Assembly: GCF_000577275.2 (NCBI RefSeq)
Contig: NZ_HG916852.1
Location: 3,916,001-3,980,000 of the forward strand
Origin: Rhizobium favelukesii
GTDB lineage: Bacteria; Pseudomonadota; Alphaproteobacteria; Rhizobiales; Rhizobiaceae
DNA: 64,000 nucleotides
Direction: 5' to 3'
The notes under the pieces are model-generated. The model was not told the origin of the DNA, searched no databases, and was given only the letters and a program-made list of their open reading frames with translations. The translations under genes and the position numbers were made by a program. The first letter of the stretch is position 1. Every line of letters starts with the position of its first letter. Below, piece by piece: positions 53,614 to 62,389 of the stretch.

Positions 53614-54297
53614 ATGACCGCACGCACCATTCTCTTGGTGGATGATGATGACGACCTCCGCGAGACACTCACGGAGCAGCTTTCTCTCTATGACGAGTTC
53701 ACGGTCCTTCAGGAAATGACGGCGGCCAAGGGCGTCGAGCGCGCGCGATCAACGCCGATCGACCTGCTCATCATGGATGTGGGCCTGCCTGACATGGACG
53801 GCCGCGAGGCTGTAAAGTTGCTGCGCAAGGGCGGACTGAAATCCCCGATCATCATGCTGACCGGCCATGACACAGACTCGGATACGATCCTTGGCTTGGA
53901 GGCCGGCGCCAACGACTACATCACCAAGCCATTCCGCTTTGCGGTCCTGCTTGCCCGCATCCGCGTACAGCTGCGACAGCATGAGCAAAGCGAGGATGCT
54001 ACCTTCAATGTCGGCCCCTACGTCTTCAAGCCGAGCCAGAAGCTCCTCACGATGGACAGCGGCCAAAAGATCCGCCTGACCGAGAAGGAAGCGGCGATCA
54101 TTCGCTACCTCTATCGCGCGGAACAAAAGGTCGTCACCCGTGACGTGCTGCTTGAAGAGGTATGGGGTTATAATTCTGGCGTGACGACGCACACGCTGGA
54201 AACCCATGTCTATCGGCTGCGCCAGAAGATTGAACGCGATCCCTCCAATGCCGAGATTCTGGTAACGGAAAACGGCGGTTACAAGATCATACCGTAA
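53614..54297 (+). CDS. cenR: OmpR-family response regulator, CenR-like
   Basis: The 227-residue protein has a receiver domain with the acidic pocket VDDDDDL (residues 9-15), phospho-acceptor D55 in IMDVGLPDMDG and K105 in YITKPFRF, and an OmpR-type winged-helix domain (RLTEKEAAIIRYLYRAEQKVVTRDVLLEEVWGY in parts; the recognition helix follows in THTLETHVYRLRQKIE). Its close match in general pattern to alphaproteobacterial CenR, the essential cell-envelope regulator of the CenK-CenR system, is from memory. No histidine kinase gene is adjacent. A cyclic-nucleotide-binding gene starts two bases after its stop. Confidence 0.78.
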   Translation: MTARTILLVDDDDDLRETLTEQLSLYDEFTVLQEMTAAKGVERARSTPIDLLIMDVGLPDMDGREAVKLLRKGGLKSPIIMLTGHDTDSDTILGLEAGANDYITKPFRFAVLLARIRVQLRQHEQSEDATFNVGPYVFKPSQKLLTMDSGQKIRLTEKEAAIIRYLYRAEQKVVTRDVLLEEVWGYNSGVTTHTLETHVYRLRQKIERDPSNAEILVTENGGYKIIP

Positions 54298-54298
54298 G

Positions 54299-54754
54299 AT
54301 GGCACTGAACGATGACATCCGGCTGCTGTCGCAGCTTCCGCTGTTCCACGGCATGTCCGAGGATCAGTTGCGGCTGATCGCCTTCGGCGCGGATAGACGC
54401 GTCATTTCAGCCGGCCAGATGCTCTTTCGGGAAGGCTCGCCGGCGGAAAGCGCCTATGTCATCCTCGGTGGCGGCGTCGAACTCAGCCGGATGGGTCGCG
54501 ATGGCCAGCCCGAAATTCAGAGCACCGTCGGACCTGGTACGCTTCTGTCCGAACTTGCGTTGATCACGTTGGTCGAGCGCAAGTTTACGGCGATTGCAAC
54601 GGAAGACACGAGTATTATCCGCATCACCCGCTCGCTCTTCCATCGGCTGATCGAGGAGTATCCGGATGCCGCCCGACTGATCGAGCATCGCATCCGCGAC
54701 AACATCGCGGAGCTCGCGGCCAAAGCCGCTGCCCAACTTCACCGCTTTGTCTGA
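54299..54754 (+). CDS. Cyclic-nucleotide-binding-domain protein (Crp-like, no DNA-binding domain)
   Basis: A 151-residue single cNMP-binding domain: LPLFHGMSEDQLRLIAFGADRRVISAGQMLFREGSPAES (shown in parts) and the turn block GPGTLLSELALITLVERKFTAIATEDT, which corresponds to the phosphate-binding cassette; the canonical GE-x-x-ALL...RxA arginine pattern is only partly kept (SELALI, RKFTA). It has no helix-turn-helix. It lies one base past the cenR-like stop and is surely co-transcribed. A role as a partner or sensor for that regulator is inference. Confidence 0.85.
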   Translation: MALNDDIRLLSQLPLFHGMSEDQLRLIAFGADRRVISAGQMLFREGSPAESAYVILGGGVELSRMGRDGQPEIQSTVGPGTLLSELALITLVERKFTAIATEDTSIIRITRSLFHRLIEEYPDAARLIEHRIRDNIAELAAKAAAQLHRFV

Positions 54755-54758
54755 TAGA

Positions 54759-55562
54759 TCAGAGATTGAAGTGCGCCGTGACCGGCACATGGTCGGACGG
54801 CCGTTCCCAGCCGCGGGCTTCCTTCAGGATTTCGATGCGCTGCAGGTGCGGTCCAAGGTCTTTTGAGGACCATATATGGTCAAGGCGGCGACCGCGGCCA
54901 GCCGCTTCCCAGTCCTTGGCGCGATAGCTCCACCATGTATAGAGCTTTTCGTTTTCCGGGACGTGCTGCCGCATCAGGTCGAGCCAGGCGCCACGTTGCA
55001 TCACTTCGAGAAGACCTTCGGTCTCCACAGGCGTGTGGCTGACGATCTTGAGCAGCTGCTTGTGTGACCAGACGTCGTGCTCGAGGGGAGCAATGTTAAG
55101 GTCGCCGACAAGGATTGCCGAGGTGTTCGCCTCGCTATCTGCATTGAGTTGTTTCATTTCCTCGACGAAATCGAGCTTGTGGCCGAATTTCGGATTGATC
55201 GTCCGATCCGGTTCGTCGCCGCCGGCTGGCACGTAGAAGTTATGCAGGCGAATACGCCGGCTACCGCGCTCGAAGACGGCCGAGATGTGTCGCGCGTCAC
55301 CGACGTTGCAATAGTCCTGGCGGTGGTCCTCGACCAGCGGGAAACGCGACGCGATGGCAACGCCGTGATAGCCCTTCTGGCCATGGACAATGATATGTTC
55401 GTAGCCCATTGCGCGCAACGGCGAGGCAGGAAACAGGTCGTTCGGAACCTTCGTTTCCTGGAGGCAGAGGATGTCTGGCTTATGCTTGAGGACGAATTGC
55501 TCGACGATCGGCATGCGCAGCCGCAGAGAATTGATATTCCAAGTCGTAACCGAGAAGCCCAT
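54759..55562 (-). CDS. xthA: Exodeoxyribonuclease III family protein
   Basis: This 267-residue Mg-dependent AP endonuclease/3'-exonuclease repairs abasic sites and 3' blocks. The family motifs are in order: NINSLRLRM, CLQETKVP with the metal-binding glutamate, VGDLNIAP with Asp and Asn, RLDHIW and SDHVPVTA with the catalytic Asp-His. The start at 55560-55562 (MGFSVTTWN) has GAAAGG upstream. It converges with the cNMP-binding gene and lies downstream of the LolA-like gene, past a terminator. Confidence 0.93.
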   Translation of the reverse strand: MGFSVTTWNINSLRLRMPIVEQFVLKHKPDILCLQETKVPNDLFPASPLRAMGYEHIIVHGQKGYHGVAIASRFPLVEDHRQDYCNVGDARHISAVFERGSRRIRLHNFYVPAGGDEPDRTINPKFGHKLDFVEEMKQLNADSEANTSAILVGDLNIAPLEHDVWSHKQLLKIVSHTPVETEGLLEVMQRGAWLDLMRQHVPENEKLYTWWSYRAKDWEAAGRGRRLDHIWSSKDLGPHLQRIEILKEARGWERPSDHVPVTAHFNL

Positions 55563-55633
55563 TCGAACGCCTTTCAAAACCGGACAAACTGGCTTTAGAG
55601 CAAAGGCTGTGCCGATGGAACGGATGCGCGCAA

Positions 55634-55664
55634 AGAAAAACGCCCCGCGGGATCGCAGGACGTT
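55634..55664 (-). terminator. Terminator of the LolA-like gene
   Basis: AACGCCCCGCG (55639-55649) pairs with CGCAGGACGTT (55654-55664) with two G-T pairs, followed on the minus strand by TTTTTC. It lies 22 bases past the LolA-like stop. Confidence 0.8.
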
Positions 55665-55685
55665 CTTCTCGTAAAACAGCAGACA

Positions 55686-56357
55686 TCAATCTCGGTAAGC
55701 GGCCGTTCCCGGGATCACCTCGTACGGCACCCTGAACACCTTGTCGTCGAACTGGACGCCGGTCTTGACGTTGAAGACCATGACCGAGGTGTCCTTGCCC
55801 TGGTTGTCGGTGATCGTCCACTGGCGAAGATCGTAGGTCTTCGGATCGAACATCATCGTAATCGTCGAGTTACCAAAAACCGTGTTGTTGCCGAGAGCGA
55901 TTGTCGTCAGGTCGGATTCCTGCTTGACGCTCTTCACCGAACCGGACGACAAATCGATACGCTGCGCCAGCAGCAGACTGAGAGGCGTCTTGGAGAGCGG
56001 ATACAGATCCCACGTCTTGAGCTTCATATTCCCGACAGCCACGTTCTTTCCGTCAGCAATGACGCGGATCGGCGACGGGTTGTCATAGTTGAAACGCAGC
56101 TTACCGGGGCGCTGGATGTAGAACTTTCCGCCCGTCTGCTCGCCGCGCGGGCCGAATTGAACGAATTCGCCCTGCATCGTGGCGACACTCGAGAAGTGGT
56201 CCGCGATCGCCTGTGCTGTAGCGTTGTTGGAAGCAGCGGATGCCGCCTGGGCATAGGCAGCGATCGGAATCGCAGACGCCGCAGCGACCGCCAGCGTACC
56301 CAAAAGATGGCGCCGGGTCAGCGAGATGCGGTCCAGGATGGGATCGGAGTTGTTCAT
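55686..56357 (-). CDS. lolA: LolA-type outer-membrane lipoprotein carrier protein
   Basis: LolA carries lipoproteins across the periplasm. The 223-residue protein has an N-terminal export signal with an unusual Tat-like motif (SLTRRHLLGTLAVAAASA), then the LolA fold: IADHFSSVATMQGEFVQFGPRGEQTGGKFYIQRPGKLRFNYD (parts) and a C-terminal DPKTYDLRQWTITDNQGKDT. A strong AAAGGAG site precedes the ATG. It is 136 bases downstream of ftsK on the other side of the shared strand order (ftsK upstream). Confidence 0.87.
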   Translation of the reverse strand: MNNSDPILDRISLTRRHLLGTLAVAAASAIPIAAYAQAASAASNNATAQAIADHFSSVATMQGEFVQFGPRGEQTGGKFYIQRPGKLRFNYDNPSPIRVIADGKNVAVGNMKLKTWDLYPLSKTPLSLLLAQRIDLSSGSVKSVKQESDLTTIALGNNTVFGNSTITMMFDPKTYDLRQWTITDNQGKDTSVMVFNVKTGVQFDDKVFRVPYEVIPGTAAYRD

Positions 56358-56492
56358 CTATGTCTCCTTTATGCAATTTGAATGCTGCGGAAACGCGGCG
56401 CCTTCATGGCGTAGCTCGCAGACCTGCATAAACTAACGGTTTCGAGGCAATCAGGTTTCCGTGAAGACGGCGTCATTCAATTGCTGCCGACT

Positions 56493-59153
56493 TCAGCGGT
56501 CAAGAATATCGCCTTCGGTCGGAACCAGGATCTCGCGTTTACCAGCATGGTTGGCGGGGCCGATGATGCCTTCCTGCTCCATCCGCTCGATCAGTGATGC
56601 GGCGCGGTTATACCCAATGCCAAGTCTGCGCTGAATATACGACGTTGACGCCTTTCCGTCACGCAGAACGATGGCGACGGCCTGATCATACGGATCGTCG
56701 GAATCGGAGAGATTGGACGTCCCGGCTGGACCACCACTGTAATCGCCATCCTCGTCCTCATCGGCCGTGATGGCGTCAAGGTACTGCGGCGCGCCTTGCG
56801 TCTTCAGATAAGAGACGATCTCTTCCACTTCCATGTCGGCAACGAACGGGCCGTGGACACGCTGAATGCGTCCGCCCCCGGCCATGTAAAGCATATCGCC
56901 CATGCCGAGCAGCTGCTCTGCGCCCTGTTCACCGAGGATGGTGCGGCTGTCGATCTTTGACGTCACCTGGAAGGAGATGCGCGTCGGGAAGTTCGCCTTG
57001 ATCGTACCCGTGATGACGTCGACGGACGGACGCTGCGTCGCCATGATAACATGGATGCCGGCAGCGCGCGCCATCTGCGCCAGGCGCTGCACCGCGCCTT
57101 CAATGTCCTTGCCCGCGACCATCATCAGGTCAGCCATCTCGTCAATGATGACGACGATATAAGGCATCGGCTGCAGGTCGAATTCCTCCGTCTCGTACAT
57201 TGCCTCGCCCGTATGGCGGTCGAAGCCTGTCTGGACGGTTCGCGAGATCACGTCACCCTTGGCGAGCGCCTGTTCGACGCGGCTGTTGAAGCCGTCGATG
57301 TTGCGGACGCCGATCTTGGACATCTTCTTGTAGCGCTCTTCCATCTCGCGGACGGTCCACTTGAGCGCAACGACAGCCTTCTTGGGATCCGTCACGACGG
57401 GCGAGAGAAGGTGCGGAATGCCGTCATAGACCGACAATTCGAGCATCTTCGGATCGATCATGATCAGGCGGCACTGCTCGGGCGTCATACGATAGAGCAG
57501 GGACAGGATCATCGTGTTGATGGCGACCGATTTGCCGGAACCGGTGGTACCGGCGACCAGCAGGTGCGGCATCTTCGCAAGGTCGGCGATGACAGCCTCG
57601 CCGCCGATGGTCTTGCCGAGCGCCATGGCGAGTTTCGCCTTCGAGCCTTCGAAGTCGCGGGAGGCAATGAGCTCGCGCAGATAGACGGTCTCGCGCGTCG
57701 AGTTCGGGAGTTCGATACCGATCGCGTTGCGGCCTGGCACGACTGCGACGCGGGCAGCGATCGCGCTCATCGAACGGGCGATATCGTCGGCAAGGCCGAT
57801 GACGCGGGACGATTTGATGCCCGGCGCAGGTTCCAGTTCGTAAAGCGTCACGACGGGACCTGGGCGAACATGGATAATCTCGCCCTTGACGCCGAAATCC
57901 TCGAGCACGCCTTCGAGCATGCGCGCATTCTGTTCCAGGGCATCAGCAGACAGCGTCGAATCACGCACGACATTCTTCGGTTCGGCGAGCAGGTGCATCG
58001 ACGGAAGCTGGAAGCCTTCGGGACGAATGAACGATCCCTGCTGTTCGTGTTCGACGCGGGCACCGGGTTTGGGCCGCGCCGCAGGCTGCACGACGCGCGG
58101 CTCCGCGCGCCCGGTCGGCTTGGCTGGGGCACGCATCATCCAGTCGTCGTCATCGGGCAGGATATCGGCCGGACGCGGCGGCATATCGTCGAACGGCAGA
58201 TCGTCGTCATCCTCGTCATCATTAAGCGAAATGGATGGCGCAGAAACAACACGGCGCTGCGAGGCGGCGCGCGTGTCCATTGATGGTTCCATGCGCTCTC
58301 CGCGCGCGACCGGCGCCTTTGCGCGGACCGGCTCGTTCAGCTTGCCAAACTCGTCATCATTGAAATCGTAAGGCGACTCGAAATCGCTCTGCCGACGCTT
58401 GCGGGGGCCCATGCCGAGCAGGCGTCGCATCCGAGCCTGGCTCATGTACCAGGCGTGCGTCAGCGCACCGAAGGCAAGCCAGCCACCGTCATCGTCATCC
58501 TCGTCTTCATCGCCCACCGAACGCAGCTTCGAGCGAGTGTTTGCGTATTCCGCCTCTGCCTCGTCCTCTTCATCCTCGCTGCGACCGACGATACCGGCGG
58601 CAAACAGCATCATCCACACTGTCGGGACAGCAAACACGCAGCCGACCGCCGTCGCGAAGGCACCCGTCGGATAGGCGCCAACAAACAGCGCAGGAAACCG
58701 CAGGATCATATCGCCGATGACGCCGCCGATGCCATTCGGGATTGGCCAGGTGAGCGGCGGCGGGAAGCAACCGATGACGGCCGAGGAGAGCACGGAACCG
58801 AGGCCCCAGGCGGCGGCTCGCGCCGGAATACGGCTGAAACGGCGGCCTGAGATCAATGCGAGCGCCCAAGCCACGACCGGCAAAAGCGCGACGACACTGG
58901 CAAGGCCGAAGAATTGCATGGCGATGTCGGCGAAAGCGGCGCCGCTGTAGCCCAGAATGTTGCTCGGTTCGTTCCCGGTCGCATAGGAATAGCTCGGGTC
59001 CGCGACGTTCCAGGTCGCGAGCGCTGCGACTGCCAATGCGAGCAGCAGGAAGATCGCGAAGCCAAAAAGCGTCTGCGCCTGCCGGAACATGAAACCCGAA
59101 AGGGAAAAACGGTCCGGCCGGCCATCCATTGCTGGCGATGTGCTTCTTGCCAT
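56493..59153 (-). CDS. ftsK: DNA translocase FtsK
   Basis: FtsK pumps the chromosome terminus at the division septum and activates XerCD recombination. The 886-residue protein has four N-terminal membrane helices (about residues 23-190), a long acidic linker (about 190-370) and a motor with Walker [13 protein letters not shown] (about 530) and Walker [12 protein letters not shown]. The C-terminal gamma domain, [30 protein letters not shown] (parts), reads KOPS sites. A GGACGGG site precedes the ATG. A CtrA-type box lies 85 bases upstream. Confidence 0.96.
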   Translation of the reverse strand: MARSTSPAMDGRPDRFSLSGFMFRQAQTLFGFAIFLLLALAVAALATWNVADPSYSYATGNEPSNILGYSGAAFADIAMQFFGLASVVALLPVVAWALALISGRRFSRIPARAAAWGLGSVLSSAVIGCFPPPLTWPIPNGIGGVIGDMILRFPALFVGAYPTGAFATAVGCVFAVPTVWMMLFAAGIVGRSEDEEDEAEAEYANTRSKLRSVGDEDEDDDDGGWLAFGALTHAWYMSQARMRRLLGMGPRKRRQSDFESPYDFNDDEFGKLNEPVRAKAPVARGERMEPSMDTRAASQRRVVSAPSISLNDDEDDDDLPFDDMPPRPADILPDDDDWMMRAPAKPTGRAEPRVVQPAARPKPGARVEHEQQGSFIRPEGFQLPSMHLLAEPKNVVRDSTLSADALEQNARMLEGVLEDFGVKGEIIHVRPGPVVTLYELEPAPGIKSSRVIGLADDIARSMSAIAARVAVVPGRNAIGIELPNSTRETVYLRELIASRDFEGSKAKLAMALGKTIGGEAVIADLAKMPHLLVAGTTGSGKSVAINTMILSLLYRMTPEQCRLIMIDPKMLELSVYDGIPHLLSPVVTDPKKAVVALKWTVREMEERYKKMSKIGVRNIDGFNSRVEQALAKGDVISRTVQTGFDRHTGEAMYETEEFDLQPMPYIVVIIDEMADLMMVAGKDIEGAVQRLAQMARAAGIHVIMATQRPSVDVITGTIKANFPTRISFQVTSKIDSRTILGEQGAEQLLGMGDMLYMAGGGRIQRVHGPFVADMEVEEIVSYLKTQGAPQYLDAITADEDEDGDYSGGPAGTSNLSDSDDPYDQAVAIVLRDGKASTSYIQRRLGIGYNRAASLIERMEQEGIIGPANHAGKREILVPTEGDILDR

Positions 59154-59237
59154 ATGTGTACCCGTCCAATGCGTGAGAGCGTGTGAATCGCCAGGCGGCT
59201 GCGCTCAGTGCCTGCGCCCCACCTAATCAGAGGACGG

Positions 59238-59253
59238 TTAAAGCGGTATTAAC
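59238..59253. promoter_or_regulatory. CtrA-type binding box upstream of ftsK
   Basis: TTAA (59238-59241), seven bases and TTAAC (59249-59253) match the full CtrA consensus. With flanking GG/CC it is also an inverted repeat GGTTAA-N7-TTAACC, readable in both directions. It lies 85 bases before the ftsK start and before the amtB terminator, so ftsK is the only plausible target. Confidence 0.65.
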
Positions 59254-59280
59254 CATGCCGTCCCCACATCTTGCACCAGA

Positions 59281-59314
59281 AAATAAAAAAGCCCAAACCT
59301 GTGGAGGTCCGGGC
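59281..59314 (-). terminator. Rho-independent terminator of glnK-amtB
   Basis: A 10-bp stem with three G-T or A-T pairs (59291-59300 with 59305-59314, loop GTGG) is followed on the minus strand by TTTTTTATTT. It lies about 80 bases past the amtB stop. Confidence 0.85.
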
Positions 59315-59394
59315 CAAGAGCGGTCTATTCGGATGAACAGGCCGCGACGGGGTGTTCAGCGGCGCCTGCTTCCGCAAGCGCCGCAATGCCTTGA

Positions 59395-60828
59395 TTAGGA
59401 GTGGTAGGCTGCTTCGCCGTGGGTTGCGAGGTCGAGACCTTCGCGCTCGGCTTCAACAGAGACGCGCAGACCAATGACGACATCAACGATCTTGTAGAGG
59501 ATCGCGGAACCGACGCCCGACCATACGATCGTCGTCAGGACGGCCTTCAGCTGAGCGAGAACCTGCGTCGCAGTACCCGGATAGCTGGCTGCAAAATCAG
59601 CCGTCGAGTAATCGACGATGCCTGCACCACCAAGCGCCGGGTTGACCAGGATACCGGTGCCAATAGCGCCGAGGATACCGCCGATGCAGTGAACGCCGAA
59701 GACGTCAAGGCTGTCGTCGTAGTTGAACTTGTTCTTCACGACGTCGACAAAGAAGTAGCAGACCGGCGAAACGATGAGGCCGAGAACGATCGAACCCATC
59801 GGGCCGGCGAAGCCGGCTGCCGGGGTGACGGCAACGAGACCAGCGACGGCACCCGAAGCTGCACCGAGCATCGAAGCCTTTCCGCGTGCAAAGTTTTCGA
59901 CGAGGCACCAGGACACAGCGGCAGCAGCCGTTGCAACGAAGGTGTTGATCATGGCGAGCGAAGCATAGGCGTTGGCTTCGAGGTTGGAGCCGGCGTTGAA
60001 GCCGAACCAACCAACCCAGAGAAGCGAAGCACCGACCATGGTCAGGGTCATGGAATGCGGAGCCATGATTTCCTTCTTATAGCCCGTACGCTTGCCGAGC
60101 ATGATGGCGCCGATGAGACCGGCCATACCGGCATTGATGTGGACGACCGTGCCGCCGGCGAAGTCAAGCGCGCCGTAGGAGAAGATCAGGCCCGATGGCG
60201 ATGTGTAGGAGCTCGGACCGCCCCAGAACCAGACCATGTGTGCCATCGGGAAGTAGACGAACGTGACCCACAGGATGACGAAGAGCATGACAGCGGAGAA
60301 CTTGATGCGCTCGGCAAAGGCGCCGACGATCAGCGCCGGCGTGATGCAAGCGAAGGTCATCTGGAAGCAGACGAAGGTCAACTCCGGAATGGCAACGCCC
60401 TTCGTGAAGGTCTCGGACAGGGTCGTCGTGTCGACACCCGCGAGGAAAGCCTTCGAGAAGCCGCCGACGAAGCTGTTGAGCGAACCGCCATCGGTAAAAG
60501 CCAGCGAATAGCCGTAGGTTACCCAGATGATCATCACCACGGCCGTGATCATGAAGACCTGCATGAGAACCGAGAGCATGTTCTTGGCGCGAACGAGACC
60601 GCCGTAGAACAGGGCAAGGCCCGGGATCGTCATCAAAAGGACGAGGACCGTCGAGATCAGCATCCAGGTGTTGTCACCCTTGTCGACCGTCATCGCAGGA
60701 GCAGCCGCGGCAGCAGCAGGCGCAGCCGTCGTGGCGGCATCCTGCGCGAAGGCAGCGATCGGCGCGAGCAGCGCAGCCGACGCAGCAGCAAGCCGCGCAT
60801 ATGTGGAAGAAAACTTCGAAATTGACAT
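59395..60828 (-). CDS. amtB: Ammonium transporter AmtB
   Basis: AmtB conducts ammonium across the inner membrane. The 477-residue protein starts with a signal-like region (MSISKFSSTYARLAAASAALLAPIAAFAQ), an Ala-rich spacer and eleven membrane helices. The twin pore histidines are in FPMAHMVWFWGG and FGVHCIGGILG, and the phenylalanine gate lies in ELTFVCFQMTFA. The start at 60826-60828 has GGGAG upstream. It lies 28 bases downstream of glnK, whose product plugs the transporter when nitrogen is ample. Confidence 0.96.
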   Translation of the reverse strand: MSISKFSSTYARLAAASAALLAPIAAFAQDAATTAAPAAAAAAPAMTVDKGDNTWMLISTVLVLLMTIPGLALFYGGLVRAKNMLSVLMQVFMITAVVMIIWVTYGYSLAFTDGGSLNSFVGGFSKAFLAGVDTTTLSETFTKGVAIPELTFVCFQMTFACITPALIVGAFAERIKFSAVMLFVILWVTFVYFPMAHMVWFWGGPSSYTSPSGLIFSYGALDFAGGTVVHINAGMAGLIGAIMLGKRTGYKKEIMAPHSMTLTMVGASLLWVGWFGFNAGSNLEANAYASLAMINTFVATAAAAVSWCLVENFARGKASMLGAASGAVAGLVAVTPAAGFAGPMGSIVLGLIVSPVCYFFVDVVKNKFNYDDSLDVFGVHCIGGILGAIGTGILVNPALGGAGIVDYSTADFAASYPGTATQVLAQLKAVLTTIVWSGVGSAILYKIVDVVIGLRVSVEAEREGLDLATHGEAAYHS

Positions 60829-60856
60829 TGAAAGAGGCTCCCTTGCTCTGCCGCTC

Positions 60857-61213
<357 letters not shown>

Positions 61214-61280
61214 TTACCCTCGGCGCGGAGCCGACTCTCCTTGCCGCTGACGTTCCCGAACAGCGACCGCGGATATACAT

Positions 61281-61295
61281 TCAAAGGGCGTGCCA
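61281..61295 (-). promoter_or_regulatory. Sigma-54-type promoter of glnK-amtB
   Basis: On the minus strand the bases 61295-61281 read TGGCACG-CCCT-TTGA, which matches the -24/-12 consensus TGGCACG-N4-TTGC except for the last base. It lies about 86 bases before the glnK start. PII-ammonium-transporter operons are classic NtrC-RpoN targets. Confidence 0.8.
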
Positions 61296-61358
61296 GATTC
61301 GAAGGGTGAAACTAACTCATTGAAAAATAAAAGGTATATAAATTGGCGCCAATAAACA

Positions 61359-61372
61359 GGCAAATGATTGCC
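61359..61372 (-). promoter_or_regulatory. Possible upstream activator site for glnK-amtB
   Basis: GGCAA-ATGA-TTGCC is a perfect short inverted repeat about 65 bases beyond the -24 element, a plausible place for an NtrC dimer. A second palindrome, TTGGCGCCAA, lies at 61343-61352. Neither matches the enteric NtrC consensus closely. Confidence 0.4.
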
Positions 61373-61418
61373 CAATAATCGCGCATAAAATATCCAAATG
61401 AATAAATATGCCTATAAT

Positions 61419-62303
61419 TTATTCATCTGCCCTTTTACGAATCAGTCCCTCCTGCGCCACCGACGCAATCAGGAGACCGTCTTTCGTAAACAGACTACCG
61501 CGGGTCAGCCCCCTCGCGCCCGAGGCCGAGGGGCTGTCCTGCGTATAAAGAAGCCAATCGTCGAGTTTTGTCGGCCGATGGAACCACATGGAGTGATCGA
61601 GGCTGGCGACCTGGATCGTCTGGTCGAAGATCGACGTTCCGTGCGGATGGAGCGAGGTATCGAGCAGGGTCATATCGGAGAGATAGGCAAGAATGGCAGC
61701 CTGATAGTACCGATCGTCGGGAACCGGCCCCGTTGCCCGAACCCAGACATGCTGCACCGGATCAAGCTTCTTATCCGAGAAATAGTGCGTGAGTGATATC
61801 GGCCGGATTTCGATCGGCCGTTCGCGCTCCCAGTATTTGCGAATCGGGGCCGGCGCGTTGGCGAGAAACTGAGCCGCGATCTGCTGTTCATCGAGCAGCT
61901 TCTCGGGAGCGGGCACATCAGGCATGGCGATTTGGTGATCGAAACCGGGCTCCTCGATCTGGAACGAAGACGATAGGGCGAAAATTGCCTTTCCGTGCTG
62001 GATCGCCACGACCCGGCGCGTATTGAAACTCGATCCGTCACGAATCCGCTCCACCTGATAGACGATCGGCACCGAGGGATCGCCGGGGCGCATGAAATAA
62101 GCGTGCAACGAGTGCACGGTGCGTTCGCGCTCCACCGTGCGTTGTGCCGCCATCAACGCCTGCGCAATAACCTGACCGCCGAAAACGCGCTGCCAGCCGA
62201 CCTGCGGGCTTCGTCCACGAAAGATGTCAACCTCGATCGGCTCAAGATCCAGCGTAGAAAGCAGGGTCTCCATCGCAGTCGGTTTTTCGGTGTCGCGCGT
62301 CAT
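61419..62303 (-). CDS. tesB: Acyl-CoA thioesterase II
   Basis: TesB hydrolyses medium- and long-chain acyl-CoA. The 294-residue protein has the double hotdog fold with FRGRSPQVGWQRVFGGQVIAQALMAA, HSLHAYFMRPGD and, in the second half, DDRYYQAAILAYLSDMTLLDTSLHPHG and SLDHSMWFHRP, which include the aspartate, threonine/serine and glutamine catalytic positions. The start at 62301-62303 (MTRDTEKPTAMETLL) follows CGGAG. It is divergent from the UbiH-type gene; a palindrome lies between. Confidence 0.93.
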   Translation of the reverse strand: MTRDTEKPTAMETLLSTLDLEPIEVDIFRGRSPQVGWQRVFGGQVIAQALMAAQRTVERERTVHSLHAYFMRPGDPSVPIVYQVERIRDGSSFNTRRVVAIQHGKAIFALSSSFQIEEPGFDHQIAMPDVPAPEKLLDEQQIAAQFLANAPAPIRKYWERERPIEIRPISLTHYFSDKKLDPVQHVWVRATGPVPDDRYYQAAILAYLSDMTLLDTSLHPHGTSIFDQTIQVASLDHSMWFHRPTKLDDWLLYTQDSPSASGARGLTRGSLFTKDGLLIASVAQEGLIRKRADE

Positions 62304-62340
62304 TTTGTATAGCTCCGGGCGGTAGGAAGTGCGGCAGCGA

Positions 62341-62356
62341 TGATCTATATAGATCA
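62341..62356. promoter_or_regulatory. Perfect 16-bp palindrome between tesB and the UbiH-type gene
   Basis: TGATCTATATAGATCA lies in the 86-base divergent space, 34 bases before the hydroxylase ATG and 38 before the tesB start. It contains CTATAT, the rhizobial -10 form, in both strands, so it may be a bidirectional -10 and an operator at once. Confidence 0.5.
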
Positions 62357-62389
62357 ATACGATATTCACAAGAAACGGAGCGGAACTCC

